Positions 12,781-24,575 of a DNA stretch of 64,000 nucleotides are shown one piece after another (the first letter of the stretch is position 1; the number at the start of each line of letters is the position of its first letter). The notes beneath the pieces were generated by a model. That model saw only the letters and a program-made list of their open reading frames with translations, ran no database searches and was not told the origin of the DNA. The DNA comes from Datisca glomerata (lineage: Eukaryota; Streptophyta; Magnoliopsida; Cucurbitales; Datiscaceae). A program made the translations under genes and the position numbers. The stretch lies in the NCBI GenBank assembly GCA_003255025.1, contig QANY01011423.1, positions 702,788-766,787 on the forward strand, read 5' to 3'.

Positions 12781-13368
12781 GATCATGAATAAGTCTGTGA
12801 ATTATAGAATAATAGTGACAAGTATGTCGTCCACATACACTAAAAATATGATCATGCATCTGTCATTTCTAAACACAAACAATGATGTATCTGAAATAGT
12901 GTTGTGAAATCCCAAAAGTAGAAGAGTTTCCTTAAGTCTCGTATACCAAGCTCTAGGAGCGTATTTAAGTCCATAAAGAGATTTCTTTAACTTGCAAACA
13001 TGAGTAGGAAATTGGTTGCTAACATATCCTTGAGGCTGCACCATGAAGACAGATTCACTAAGCTTTCCATTAAGGAAAGCATTGTTGACATCACGTTGAT
13101 ACACTTCCCAATTGTAAGTAGTTGTAAGTGTGAGCATTATTCGAATGGTTATAAGTTTCACAACAAGAGAAAATGTCTCAGAGTAATCTAATCCAGGAAT
13201 TTGGTGAAAACCGTTTTCCACTAATCGAGCCTTGTGTCTTTGAACACTACCATCTGCATTGCATTTGAGCCTAAAGATCCACCCGTTTCCTATTAAATTC
13301 ATATTTGAACAGTAGGGAACTAAATCCCATGTGTCATTAAGAAGTAAAGCTTTGTATTCAGCATCCAT
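12780..13368 (-). pseudogene. Copia reverse transcriptase core
   Basis: An uninterrupted 188-codon frame covers the copia reverse-transcriptase core. It begins at the DAEYKALLLNDTWDLVP region, continues through KARLVENGF, DVNNAFLNGKL and KSLYGLKYAPRAWY, and reaches the active-site box YVDDIL near its end. The two catalytic aspartates of the YVDD box are present. The frame breaks just after this box, and the rest lies in another frame downstream. Confidence 0.93.
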
Positions 13369-13899
13369 TGCATCTTTCCACTTAGGACTAGCTAGGGCTT
13401 GATTAACTATGGTAGGTTATGTTAAGCATGAATCTAAGGACAGTTGATGTTTAGATGTAAGAAAGGCTTTGGGTTTGAGAGATCCTGTCTTTAGTCAAGT
13501 GATCATATGATGAGAAGGGGTTGGTTTAGTCTTAGGTGCCCGTTTGGTATGTATAGACTAAAAATGATAGAAAGTTGTGCAGGAACTAAACCAGATGTAA
13601 AATTAGTAAGTAATTAAGAAATACTATCAGAAGAAACAGATTCAAAAGGAACATGTATACATGGTATATCAAAATGAACTTGAGGTGAAGTTAAACAAGT
13701 ATTCTCATGAATGTTTTGTGAAAAAGAGTTATCTAAAGGATCACTGTGCTCAGAAGGATGTTGTCTCAGAGATGTTACTTGAGCTACTGAAGGAAGAGTG
13801 CAAGAAGTCACTGCATTAACATGTGAGTTGTGACAAAAATGAAAATGTGCACCTGAAGGATTAGAAGAAGAATAAGATGGCATATTGACAGACATGAAA

Positions 13900-14420
13900 C
13901 CAATAGAAAAAGGAAAATGTAGCTCATTAAAGATGACATTTATGGCAGTATAGACTCTTCCAGAAGGATGTAAACAAAGATAACCTTTGTGAGAGAGTGA
14001 ATAACCAATAAAGACACAATGTGCTTATGTATTGCATTTTATGTTGATTATAGGGTCTGAGATGAGGAAAACATGCGCATCCAAAGGGTTTAATGAACTG
14101 ATAGTTAGGAACTTTGTTAAATAGAGTTTGAAATGGAGATTTACCAGCAAGAATGGTGGTTGGATTTTTGTTTATCAAGTAGACAATAGTGTGGAAAGCA
14201 TGCCACCAGTAAGATTTAGGAATGGAAGCTTGAGCCATAAGAGTGAGACCAGTTTCTGTAATATGTATATGTTTCCTCTCTGCCCTTCCATTTTGATTGT
14301 AAAAATAAGGACAATAGTGTTTGAATTGGACCTCATGATCAACAAGAAATTTAGAGAAAACACGATACTCCCATCCCCAATCAGATTGTAAAGTTTTGAG
14401 TTTTGCAGACAATTGATTTT
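13900..14420 (-). pseudogene. Copia integrase catalytic core
   Basis: The minus-strand frame at 13927-14412 carries the second half of the integrase core. It includes LQSDWGWEY (second catalytic Asp), YNQNGRAERKH (catalytic Glu) and the PYWWH-like segment SYWWHAFHTIVYLINKNP. The integrase would insert the cDNA into the genome. The first Asp would lie upstream, in the 14420-14580 stretch where the frame is broken. Confidence 0.9.
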
Positions 14421-14574
14421 CAGCTAAAGTTTTGAATTGAACAAATACTTTGAATGCCTATGATTTCACTTTAAGAGGAAATATCCAACTATATCTACTA
14501 AAATCATCAAGAAACAAGATATAATATTTATAACCATTAATTGAGGGAGTAGGAGAAGGTCTCCAAAGATCTGT

Positions 14575-15300
14575 ATGCACTATTCAAGTGGTTTGGTAGC
14601 ATTGGACAAAGAAGTTGAGTGATGTAAAATATGACTTTTACCTTGAGGACAAGCATTACAGAAGCTCGACTCTTTACTGACAATTTTGATATTACATTGA
14701 TTTAGTACTTGAGCTACTGTTTTGGCACTAGGATGACCAAGTTTCATATGCCGAAGATCAATATTAGAAGAAACATATGTGTTTCCATTAACAAATGGCT
14801 TATTACAGACTGCAGTGTAAACAGAATGAACATGTACACAGGTGTTATCCTGCTCATATTTACAAACACTTGACTCAACAAGATCATCTTGAAATGTAGA
14901 AGAACGCACAGGTAAAATATATTTAGCACAACTATTTTTTATGGAATGAGAAGGAGTAAACACAGGTTCTGAATGAGAAGATGTATCAGAATCAATAAGC
15001 TGACATGTTAATGCTGCAACTCTTTGTCCTCCAAGTTCTAGCAGCTCATATAAACCTCTTTTAAGCCTCCCTTTGAGAAGGACCTTCTTAGTTGCCTCGT
15101 CCTTAACAAGACAAATATTAGAGTGAAATTCAATGAATAATAAATTATCCTTAGTAAGTTGTGAAATGCTTATAAGGTTTTTCTTGATACTAGGAACCCT
15201 AAGCATGGATTTAAGTTTGAGAATGACAGATTTATGAGGCACATGAAGAAAAGAAGAACCCATATGAATTATTAAAAATTGACTTACCATCACCTACCAC
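14575..15300 (-). pseudogene. Copia pre-integrase and zinc-binding region
   Basis: A 237-codon minus-strand frame (14580-15293) contains the VLRVPSIKKNLISISQLTKDN segment between protease and integrase (Leu replaced in part by the actual KSMLRVPS). It is followed by the HHCC zinc-binding module of copia integrase: LRHMKLGHPS, then FCNACPQGKSH. The frame is open throughout, but its neighbours on both sides are shifted. Confidence 0.9.
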
Positions 15301-15620
15301 AAGCTTCTCTTTACCATTGTAGTCCTGAGCAATGTGAAAATTATTTAAATCTGCTGAAATATGATTTGTTGTTGCACTGTTCAAGTACCAGAAAGGGTCA
15401 TTGTGCATCTCAGAAGATGAAACCATCATTGTTGCAGGAGAGTGGTTTCCACATTGACTGTTTAGATATTGAGATCCTCGATTGGGTCCTCCAGGTAAAT
15501 AATTTTGTGTTGGTCCAAAATTCTTATCACACCTATAGTAACAGGTTGCAGCACTGTGACCAATTCTTCCACAGACTTGACAAATAAGTCTATTATTGGT
15601 GAATCTACCCCCTTTTCCTC
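15300..15620 (-). pseudogene. Copia zinc knuckle and altered protease
   Basis: On the minus strand a CCHC zinc knuckle, CQVCGRIGHSAATC (about 15538-15585), is followed by the protease start. The usual active-site string of copia proteases (D-S-G-A-T) reads N-S-A-T-T here (in WYLNSATTNH, about 15360-15400). Loss of the catalytic Asp would inactivate the aspartic protease. Confidence 0.85.
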
Positions 15621-15749
15621 TTCTTCCTCCATTGAAACCACCTCGAGAAATTTGATTATTTCATCTACCTCCTCTACCAAAGTTATTATTGTTCCCTTAT
15701 CCTTTCTTTCATGTATTACTGCCAGCATAATTAACAGACATTGCATTCT

Positions 15750-16440
15750 TGACATTCAATTCATTTTCAGCATTTATCCTTTCAATTCGACTTTCATGAC
15801 TCATTAACATGGCTTGAACTTCTTCAATAGAAAGGTCATCAGACATTGATGTAACATTTACTACAACTGAATCAAATTTCGTACCCAATCCATTTAGAAT
15901 ATGTAGGAGAAAATCTTGCTCATTAATAGGGCTACTGCTGCAGTAAGTCCATCTGCAACATTTCTCATCTTATCGTAGTAATCTGCTACTGTTTATCCTC
16001 ATTTCTTCATAGTTTACAGTGTATTCTTCATCTGCAACATTCTGGCTTTTGATTGACTCAAGAAGTTTCTCTCTAGAGCAAGCCATAAATCTCTTAAACA
16101 GTTCCAAGAATTCTTTCAGACATAGACGATCTCAACCAACTAAGTAGTAGTTGATCATTCTTAATCCAAGTAACGTAACTCGGATTAATGCTTCCATCAG
16201 TAAGAATCTGAGGAGGTTTTGTACACGAACCAAATAGATAATCATCTAAACCATGACCTATGACTGTATGTACGATTTGTGATTTCGATAGCATGAAATT
16301 TTCTTTATCGAGTTTGATAAGTAACGAAGAACTCAAAGAAGGATTTAGTGATTTCAGAGAAGAGTTTTCAACTCATGAATTTCCTTCAGTGTTATTACTT
16401 GAACATGTGGCCATGTCTTCAGTTTGAAGAGTTTGAATTC
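15750..16440 (-). pseudogene. Copia gag N-terminal region
   Basis: From about 16413 the minus strand reads a copia gag, broken by stops. The clearest part is at 16094-16336, with HTVIGHGLDDYLFG, INPSYVTWIKNDQLLLSWLRSSMSE and the rest of the UBN2-type fold. The gag protein would form the particle that packages the RNA. Gag starts about 50 bp inside the 5' LTR, next to the primer site. Confidence 0.88.
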
Positions 16441-16459
16441 AATGAGTGAGCACATGTTG

Positions 16460-16472
16460 CTCTGGTACCAAG
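16460..16472 (-). promoter_or_regulatory. Primer-binding site (initiator Met tRNA)
   Basis: Directly inside the 5' LTR the minus strand reads TTGGTACCAGAGC. This matches the plant copia primer site TGGTATCAGAGC, complementary to the 3' end of initiator methionine tRNA, with one change. It fixes the orientation of the element. Confidence 0.9.
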
Positions 16473-16763
16473 TGAATGTTTGCAAAACAGAGGCAACCAG
16501 AGTAAGGTTGACAGCAAGAAAATAAAAAAGAGAGAATTTGATTGAGAAAACTTATCAACTATCAATAATGTGTAAACCTTACAGAATGATCATTACAAGA
16601 TATATATAGACAAAATGATTAACTAAGTTTCGCCTACCAGTTTAACTAACTCCAACAGAAACTAACTAAAAATAATAGAAATACGTTAAACTATATTGAT
16701 GCTTGTATGGCAAGTTGACGTGGACATTAGCTAATCTTAATAGGCTTAGTTTGATCACTGTCA
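16473..16763 (-). repeat. 5' LTR of copia element (11.6-16.8 kb)
   Basis: Same length as the 3' copy (291 bp). A TATA-like tract (gatatatatagac, about 16590-16605) would form the minus-strand promoter. Confidence 0.95.
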
Positions 16764-16769
16764 TGGTCA

Positions 16770-19068
16770 TATTTCACTAATAAACTCTAAATTAGTGGGT
16801 TAAAAGTTAAAATAATATATTTAATAAGAAACAAAATGTGTGAAGTGTATGAAGCGATTGAACGGAAAGAGTATGTTAAAGTATGGGTAATAGGAACAAT
16901 TATGAACTTAATTATCGGTATATTAGAAAATGAACGTATAAATATAGAAAAATATAATTTAGCTCAATTTGTGATGAATTATAAGTCTTCAATGGCACAA
17001 TTGAATTGATATATCTTGATAAGTTAAAAAATTATAATCAATTTATTTTCGTCACGTAAATTTATGATATTTTTAAGACGTGAATAAAATTTTTCTAGTT
17101 ACAACCGTATAAGTACCAAATGCAAATTTTACCCTAAGCATTAATATTTATGAACCGACAGAACACTTATCGTTGTGACACTTGACAGGCCAATAAGGTA
17201 GTGGGTTGTGGTTTGATTCAAATACAATGCGTGAAAAATGCGTAGTCATATATATCAAAAGCATGCGTGTACTGAACTGATAAGCTATATAAATGCTATG
17301 TGCAATTCCTCAAGTGCTAGCCAATGGTTGCTTAGCCTTACCCTGTCAAATCCCTGCAAAAACAGACTCATGATCTTCTCTGTCTTAAATTGCTTTGCCA
17401 AAGTTTTCAATTGGTTCATCATTTTGATGACATTTGATATCACGTTTCAAGTACATGATGAGGATTTTTTTTTTCAGTTCTTATTCCTCGTATATTTCTT
17501 AAAGTTAATGCTTTGTCGATTCATCACGTCATTACGTTATGGTAAATGGAACATGAGGGTAGATTTGGAAAACCTTCGGCGTTTATGGGCGTGAGTTGAA
17601 CGTAAAGATGTCGGAATAATAAGATGTTTTATGTATAGAGAAAGGGTATATGAACTATGAAGCAAGATTTATGTATGAGGCGCATGTTAAAATAACATAC
17701 TGAGGCATGCTGTGAACCAGTGGTTTCGAAATGATATTTATTAATAGGGTCCTTTTGTAGTATTATTTTTTCAAAAACAAAATTCACTAGAGGTACAAGA
17801 TACTATAAGTTAGTACAATTGATTTCAAACTCAAATTAGTACATGACAACTCATTTGGTACATGACAACATAAAATAAGTATATGGGAATACAAAAACTA
17901 TACTTTTGTACAGAGATTTTTACCCCCTATCATAGACAAATACTCCCGGGAGAACTATCAAAATAACCAAAAAATGGTGAATTGTAAAAATATCTGATTT
18001 TAGTTTTTTTGTAAAAATGACTGGAATAACTAACTAGTTATCAAATCACACAGACATAACGTAACTAAATTTATTTATCTTTGTGTAATTTTAGTTACTC
18101 AATCATTTCCGGCCATTTTTTAAAAAAAATTTAACATTTTTATAGTTCACGCGAGAAATGTGACATTTTTGTCATTTTTCAAACCCTTTTTAATATCGTT
18201 AAACATGAAACTAAATCTCATTTTCCCACTTTCCTATATAAATTAATATTCTGTATTGTCAATTTACTTAATAGAGACTATAATTCAACTGTTGATGTTA
18301 TAATCAAATATGGTCGTAGCAAAGTTTAATTAATCATAAAGACATCTCGGTATGGAGTTGGATCATCAACCCTAGTGTTGGGTTCCCTTCATAGTAAAAG
18401 AAACCGGAAGGGATGCTACTAGCCTATCGGTACTGCTCTTGTTATCATCGATAGATATGTCTCATTTTCTATTAGCCTGGTCTTTCACTACTTCAGTTGG
18501 TATTGACTTCTGGATATAGTTCTATTTTAATCTGATATTTTTGTCTATTTTGATTTGATTATATGGTTAGTATGATAAAAACATAAATAATTAATTATAG
18601 ACAATCGAATAAGACCTCCTAATTGTACTTGTTCTTTGGTGTTAATGCAATCAGTTTTGATAAATGTGTGATGACCTTATAGTCAAATCAAAGGCTTTTT
18701 TTAAAGAAATCTAAAATATGTTTTCATAACATGGACGTTTAAATTAATATCGAAGCCCAAAATCAATATCAAAGTGGGTTCCGTTTCTCTAGGTCACAAC
18801 TTCAACCTTAAAATAACATCAAAGTGTACTTTCAGTTATGTAGGTCACTAAATTAGATGTTTCAATGAATATCTATGTATTGCTTCCCGGATCAAAAATG
18901 AAATTTGCCCTAATTATTTGTTATCACGGTTTCAAATATTAGCGGGGTTGATACATATATTTGATATTTTGTTTCTTTAAGAGAACTCCTATTACTTCTA
19001 GTTATAGTTATATTTTTCTGTGCGAATATAAAATAATTTGGAATAATGCAGGGTGCTCTTGAGTCTTC
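16770..19068. other. Intergenic DNA, no gene recognised
   Basis: The longest frame (17238-17594, 118 codons) resembles no family I know and has the composition of random AT-rich DNA. Short repeats of the type agtacatgacaac occur near 17835-17870. Non-repetitive DNA near 18340-18530 has more even composition but is broken by stops in all frames. Confidence 0.5.
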
Positions 19069-19882
19069 TCTAAATGATTTTTTTCATTAATTAGGGATCA
19101 AAAGAAAAAAGTATTGATAATAGTTGATTTATATGAGTATTAGAGAGAGTAAAGAGTGCATGCTCTGAGTTGTATTTGTTTAAGTTGTATTGAATGTCTG
19201 TGTTTCATTTAATACATTGTCTTTATATAGACTTTCTAATTTATATGAGTTGATTAGAATAATAACAAAAGGGAGAAGAATGATTATTCTCCCTCTATGG
19301 TCTCCGAGGCACTCATTATATTTAGAGATCCCACACATTCGTAGATATATTTTTCTACTAGGTATGGCCATCTTTCCCTTCCTTATTTATTATTTTCATC
19401 TGTCTCATTCAGCCACCAATCAGTCACAATCACTTGGTGATTCGAGTCAGTCAGTCGTAACCACGTGGTGGCATGCCATCATGTCTCGTCCAAGTCATTC
19501 AACTAGCAAATCAATCATTGCCACTTGACTGTCATTCTGGATCTATTTCATCTGTTCATGTTCTTCTTCTGATTCTTCTCTTCCCGTTCTTGCACAGTTC
19601 AGTGAGTGCCTTGCCCGTTCAAAGTAGTTTTTTGAGTCTCAAGTTTCTTTTCCCGTTTCAGAGGCGTGGGTCCTTCGTCAGTCTTTTCTTATTGGCCAGT
19701 CAGCTTTTCCCATTCTGGTGCTCTTTCCCGTTCTCGGTATGCGTCTGGATGTTCTTTGTTTGTTTATGAATGTCTCACGACACCAATCTTCTCTCCTGTT
19801 TCCATTTTTCTACGGCTTTCCATGAACCCTTTGGTTGGCACCCTCCTTATCCACGTGGCAGTGGATACTTTTTACACGTTCA
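19069..19882 (-). repeat. 3' LTR of element A
   Basis: The inner edge is set by comparison with B and C. In all three, a 'CA' end in plus orientation is followed by T-rich, then complementary-polypurine sequence (here cattggcatccattacactc). The outer edge is set from the tctaaatgattttttt / tgtaaatgatttttt match to element B. The first TG appears mutated to TC. Confidence 0.7.
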
Positions 19883-19896
19883 TTGGCATCCATTAC
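19883..19896 (-). promoter_or_regulatory. Polypurine tract of element A
   Basis: The minus strand reads AATGGATGCCAA directly upstream of the 3' LTR. The corresponding tracts are AATGGTGGGCAAA in B and AATGGGGGCCAA in C. It would prime plus-strand DNA synthesis. Confidence 0.65.
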
Positions 19897-20929
19897 ACTC
19901 AATAGAATTTTATTCATTGAGGTGTAATGATTTGTTCTTTCTTATTCCAACGTTATGTCTGCCTATTCATGTCCTCACGTGCTTCTTGAAAACATACGAA
20001 GTGGTTTTTTCAAACAATTTTTTGATTGTTCACTGTCAATGGTGGCTTCTCTTTTTCTTTCTGCTGTTTCATTCTTCTATTCCCATTCATAAATGTTTTG
20101 CGTTTGTCGAATAACTTTTTTGCCAACTCATTGTCGATCATTATTACTTTCCCGTCATTTACTATAATGTATTTCCGTTCTTTTTACTACGGGCTTATTG
20201 ATAGAATTTTTTCTGTTTTTGTCACTATGAGCTCATTGGCGAGGTTTTCTCATTTTCTTCAATACGGGCTCATTGATAGAGTTTCTCCCGTTTCTTCATT
20301 TTTTTTCCTTCTCTCGTGCGTTAAGATCCGTGAAAAGAATGTTTGTACAAGAACAATAACATAATAATTTATTGAAATGAGTGTACCATTTCATAATTTC
20401 ATCACAAAAATTTGAGTTTAATGCCCCACGTTCATTGGTAGAATTTTTTCCGTTTTCCTTGCTACAGACTCATTGGTACAGCTTCTCATGTTTCCTTTGT
20501 TACGGGCTCATAGATAGAGTTTCTCCCATTTTCCTTTTTTCTTTTCTCATTTTGTATTTTTCTTTTGGATTTCTGCTTCGATCAATGAGAATCGCTTTGT
20601 TTGCATAATTTTTCTTCTATTGAACTCATTTTTTGTTGTATTTCATTTTTTCCTCAAAGACTCTAGCCAAATTTTGGATACACAAATATGTTCTTGTACC
20701 AACTTCAGGATGTCAATGAAATCCGTGCTCAGACACTTCAAAATTTTTTGCCTCCAAGTTCTCTTGAGAGTAGATGTTTCCATACTATAATATATTGTCA
20801 AACACTTATAGTTCAGAATCCGTTCTTGTGACTTCGATCTTTGTTAGAGAACAAATATCTTTCCTGTTGTAAAATCTATTTTTGAGGATACACTTTAACT
20901 TCCTTTACGTAGAATGCGATATAATCTTC

Positions 20930-21240
20930 TCGTTTGAGGACTCAGGTTTCAAATAAAGAACTATGACCATGTTCTCACTCTGAAAGAATGACTTACAATG
21001 TGTCCATTCTCAAGGTTCGAATAAAGAACCATGGTCCCTATTTTCTTTCTGAGAGGACTTAGGTTCAAATAAAAAATCATGACCTCATTTTCGCTTTGAG
21101 ATAGACTTACGAACTTGCCCATTTTCTATCAAGATGAGGAGTTAGGTTTAAATAAAGAACCATGGCCTCGTTTTCATTTCGAGAGGGCTTAGGTTTAAAT
21201 AAAGAACCATGACCCCATTTTGGCCTTTAGTTTCAGGATC
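20930..21240. repeat. Tandem block i in element A
   Basis: About five degenerate units, each with a core like ttaggttcaaataaagaacc followed by atggcc(c/t)cattttc and a 'tctgagag' segment. The same units recur in element C near 62480-62760. Confidence 0.8.
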
Positions 21241-21369
21241 TTCTGCTGAGTTGTTTTCAACAAATATTTCAACTTTACTTTCTTCAGTTGTGTCCGTTAT
21301 GAGTTATTTGGGCTTCATCTGATCCGTTAGACCAAGGATATTTCTATTTTGAAGTTTTTGATTTTCTTC

Positions 21370-21680
21370 TGAGAACAATGTTCGTAGACACTCTCAAGGA
21401 CTTAGGCTCCTTCCATAGAACCACGGCCCCACTTTGATTTCTTTCTAAGAACGGCGTACATAGACGCTCTCAAGGACTTAGGCTCCTTCAGTGGAACCAT
21501 GGCCCCATTTTAATTTCCTTCTGAGAACGGCATATGTAGCACTCTCAAAGACTTAGGCTTTTTCCGTGGAATCAAGACCCCGTTTTGATTTCCTTCTGAG
21601 AACAGCGTTCGAAGACACTTCCAAGGACTTAGGCTCCCTTCGTGGAACCATGACCCCATTTTGATTTACTACTGCTTCAT
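21370..21680. repeat. Tandem block ii in element A (about 77-bp units)
   Basis: Four units share ccttctgagaacggcgt, ctctcaaggacttaggctcc and gtggaaccatggccccattt. Unit length is about 77 bp with small indels. Confidence 0.85.
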
Positions 21681-22049
21681 CGATAGAATTTTTCCCGTTT
21701 CCTTTCATTTTTTTTCCGCTTTGCACTTTTTTATTTCGTATTTCTCCATTTCTCCTTTTCAGTTTCCTTTTCTGCTTTTAACTTTTTCCTTCCTTTTCTC
21801 GCTTCTTTTTCCTTTACTCCTGGTCATCTCGTTCTAAAACTTTGAAGTCGCGGCCTTTCTTTACTTGGGATTCCTTTACTTAACTTTTCTTGACTGGCAT
21901 TTCTTAACTCAGCTTTTCTTTTCTGCATTTCTTTACTCAGCTCAGCCTTTCTTGAAACGGAATTCTGTACTAAAATTCTTCTCCATTTTTTGAGTTGTTC
22001 GTTCTCTTTCTTCTGTTCTCATCCTTTGTCCATCGCGACTTGTGTTTCA

Positions 22050-22440
22050 GTTCCTTTTCAGAGTATGACTTATGTGTTACCCCTCTCAAGAACTCACACC
22101 CTTATTTTTTTCTGAGACTAGGACTTATGAATTACCCCTCACAATGACTTACACCCTTAGTTCCTTCTAAGAATATGACTTATGAATTGTCCATCCCAAA
22201 GAATTACGCTCTTAGTTTCTTCTGAGAGTAGGACTTATGAATTGCCCCTCTCAAGGACTTACGCCATTAGTTCCATCTGAAAATAAGACTTACGAATTGT
22301 CCCTCCCAAGAAATTACGCCCTTAGTTCCTTCTGAGAGAAATAATTATGAATTACCCCTCTCAAGGACTTACGTCCTTAGTTTCTTTTAAGAGTATGACT
22401 TATAAACTGCCCCTCCCAAGGACTTACGCTCTTATTTCCA
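22050..22440. repeat. Tandem block iii in element A (about 57-bp units)
   Basis: About seven units share gacttatgaattgcccctct, caaggacttacgcccttag and ttccttctgagagta. Element C carries the same block at about 62755-63140 (caaggactcacgc in place of caaggacttacgc). Confidence 0.9.
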
Positions 22441-22479
22441 TTGCGATGAAGAGAGAGTTGAAAACCTACACGTTATCGT

Positions 22480-23640
22480 GACATAAGTTTTGATTGAGAG
22501 CTCCAAATCGAATTCTGTGAGATTCTTCTAAAAGTTGACTTTCATATGCTTTTGATGATATATAATCCTCCAAGTAATTAGCTTCCACTTGACGTTGTAT
22601 AATTTCCAAATTTGTATGTTCTATATAATCTATCTTTATGAACAACTTTCATGAAAATTATTATAACTTTGGGAGCTTCGAATCAAGTTCTGCAAAATTC
22701 TTCAAGATGTATACATTCATATATTTTTCAACAATATATAGTTTGTCATATAATATTTTCCAAAACGAAGCAGGCTAAAGATTCAATTTAAAAGATGTGA
22801 ATAGCCTTACTTTTCTGAGTGATATGTATTAAAATTACCGTAACTTTTGATTAAAACTTTCAAATTGTATTTCATCAAAAATTTCAATAAGTAGACTTTT
22901 GTATCTTTCTGATGATATAAGATTAACTGTGTAGTTAGCTTCCAATAAATATAGTTTAATTTTCAAAATTAATCACTCCGGATAATCTGCTTTCCTGAGC
23001 AGCCTCTATGAAAATCATCATAACTTTTTCTCAAGAGGTCAAAATTAAGTTCTGAAAAATTCTTCAAGCAATAGACATCTATATATTTCTAAAGATATAT
23101 TTTTTCTATGTGAAATTATCTAAATTGTTACAGCCTAAAAATTAAATTTGAAAAACCTTCATATGTTTACTTTCCTAAATAGCATCAACGAGTGCTGGTA
23201 TAAATTTTGACCAGTACCTTCAAATTGATTTCCGTAAAATTTCCACAAGTATATTTATGTATATTTTCATTGATATAAAATTCGTCATGTAGTTAGCCCC
23301 TAGTCAATGCAGTTTAATTTCTAAATTTAAGGTTCTGCATAATCTATTTTCCTGAATAGCCTTCATAAAAATTATCATAACTTTCACCCAACAGCTCCAA
23401 ATCAAGTTCTGAAAAATTCTTCAAGAAGTAGATATCCATATCTTTCCAAAGATATATATTATGCTATGTAAATATATTTAATTTAGTTAAAAAATTAAAT
23501 TTGTAAGACATGATTAAGTTTACTTTCCTATACGAATACTACCATACTTTTGATCCGGAGCCCAACTTGAATTCCGTAAAATTTTTCATGAAGCAGACTC
23601 CCATATCTTTATAATTATGTGAGTCATCATGTAATTTTTC
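22480..23640. repeat. Satellite-like array in element A (about 177-bp units)
   Basis: The anchor 'cataacttttgat..gagctccaaat' recurs near 22480, 22662, 22841, 23010, 23198, 23367 and 23545, a spacing of 169-188 bp. Alternate units resemble each other best: one type has gaattccgtaaaat and gtttaatttc, the other aagttctgcaaaattcttc and aaattaaatttg. The array therefore seems to be built of roughly 355-bp dimers. The same array opens element C near 63205 and runs off the window. Confidence 0.85.
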
Positions 23641-24097
23641 TTCCATTTTTTTCGTTTCAGTTTCCATTTTCGTTCTTAGTGTCACTTCTGTTGTTAAGAC
23701 ATTTCCATTCTCGTTGTCAAGGCAATTCTGTTTCCGTTATCTATACATTTCATTCCTATTGTCACGACCTTTCTTTTTCCGCCATCATTTAATTTCCGTA
23801 GTTACAACCTTTCACTCTTGTCTTCATAACATTTTTGTTCACATCATCATGACGTCTCCATTCCCGTAGTTAGGACGATTCCGTTCTCATTGTTTGTACA
23901 TCTTTTATTTTCCTCATATGGTCCATTTGAAGGACTATCTCGTTGTAGCCTTATATTCTAAAAATTTGAATGACTGTCTTTTTTACTTTCCCGTTCTGTA
24001 ATGAAGTGACAGCTTTCCCATTCTGAAGTGACAACTTTCTCGTTCTGAAATTGCAGCTTTCTTATTCTGGAGTTGCAGCGTTCTTGACTTTCCCATT

Positions 24098-24334
24098 CTA
24101 AGAGGTTTGAGTGTGGTCTTTTGTGCTTGGCCTTCCTTTTCTTAGTTTTTCTTTACTCGACCTTTCTTTACTTGACTTTTCTTTACTTGACTTTTCTTTA
24201 CTCGGCCTTTCTTTACTTAGCCTTCCTTTTCCTGATTTTTTTGTCCTGAAATTCTTATTTCCTTCCTTTTTTTGTTTCTTTGGTCGAAGCTTCCATGGTG
24301 GTGACGTTTCATTGGCTACGATATTGTCCCTCAC
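24098..24334 (-). other. Lys/Ser/Glu-repeat frame, probably not a gene
   Basis: The minus-strand frame carries tandem S-K-E-(K/R) tetrapeptides, encoded by an ordinary tctttactt(g/c)g-type DNA repeat on the plus strand. It starts close to where gag would start in a coding relative, but has no gag resemblance. I treat it as repeat-derived. Confidence 0.4.
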
Positions 24335-24553
24335 GGTTGGTGATGATGGCAGCCATTACCTCAATTTTCTGGATTCGATCCTCGACGAATAACATTAATT
24401 TTTTTAAAACTTATTCTCAACCATTTTTCCATTTTCAGTTCTATATTGCCTTTTTTCTGCTTCCAGCTCATTCCATTTCCGGTTCTATTGTTGAGGGGGT
24501 GTTTGGTTTGGTTTTGAGTGTTTTGGGAAGGAATTTCTTGAGTTTTTTTATCA

Positions 24554-24575
24554 TCTCTCAATGAAAGCACCAAAA
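24554..24575 (-). promoter_or_regulatory. Primer-site region of element A
   Basis: Directly inside the right LTR the minus strand reads TTTTGGTGCTTTCATTGAGA. Element B has TTTGATGTTTTTATTGAGAG at the equivalent place. The position is right for a primer-binding site, but I cannot assign the tRNA. Confidence 0.5.

Larger units (their letters stand above)
11590..16764 (-). mobile_element. Full-length, inactivated Ty1/copia retrotransposon
   Basis: Two 291-bp direct LTRs (11591-11881 and 16473-16763) are very similar by eye. A 5-bp direct repeat, GGTCA, flanks the element at 11585-11589 and 16765-16769 if each LTR is extended by one base. The minus-strand order is LTR, primer site, gag, protease, integrase, reverse transcriptase, RNase H, polypurine tract, LTR, which is the copia order. 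The coding region is broken by stops and frameshifts into about eight pieces, and the protease motif is altered, so it is defective. The similar LTRs suggest a much younger insertion than the copia at 5.5-8.2 kb. Confidence 0.95.

Noticed and set aside
17238..17594. 118-codon open frame
   Set aside because: Residue composition is random-looking, there is no motif or homologue I recognise, and no splice partner.
19190..20608. Series of overlapping Phe/Ser-rich plus-strand frames
   Set aside because: They fall in the T/C-rich strand of LTR element A, lack any gag/pol motif, and are not conserved as frames in element C.
24098..24334. Possible basic SKE-repeat protein
   Set aside because: It arises from a short DNA tandem repeat within element A; listed only as a doubtful frame.
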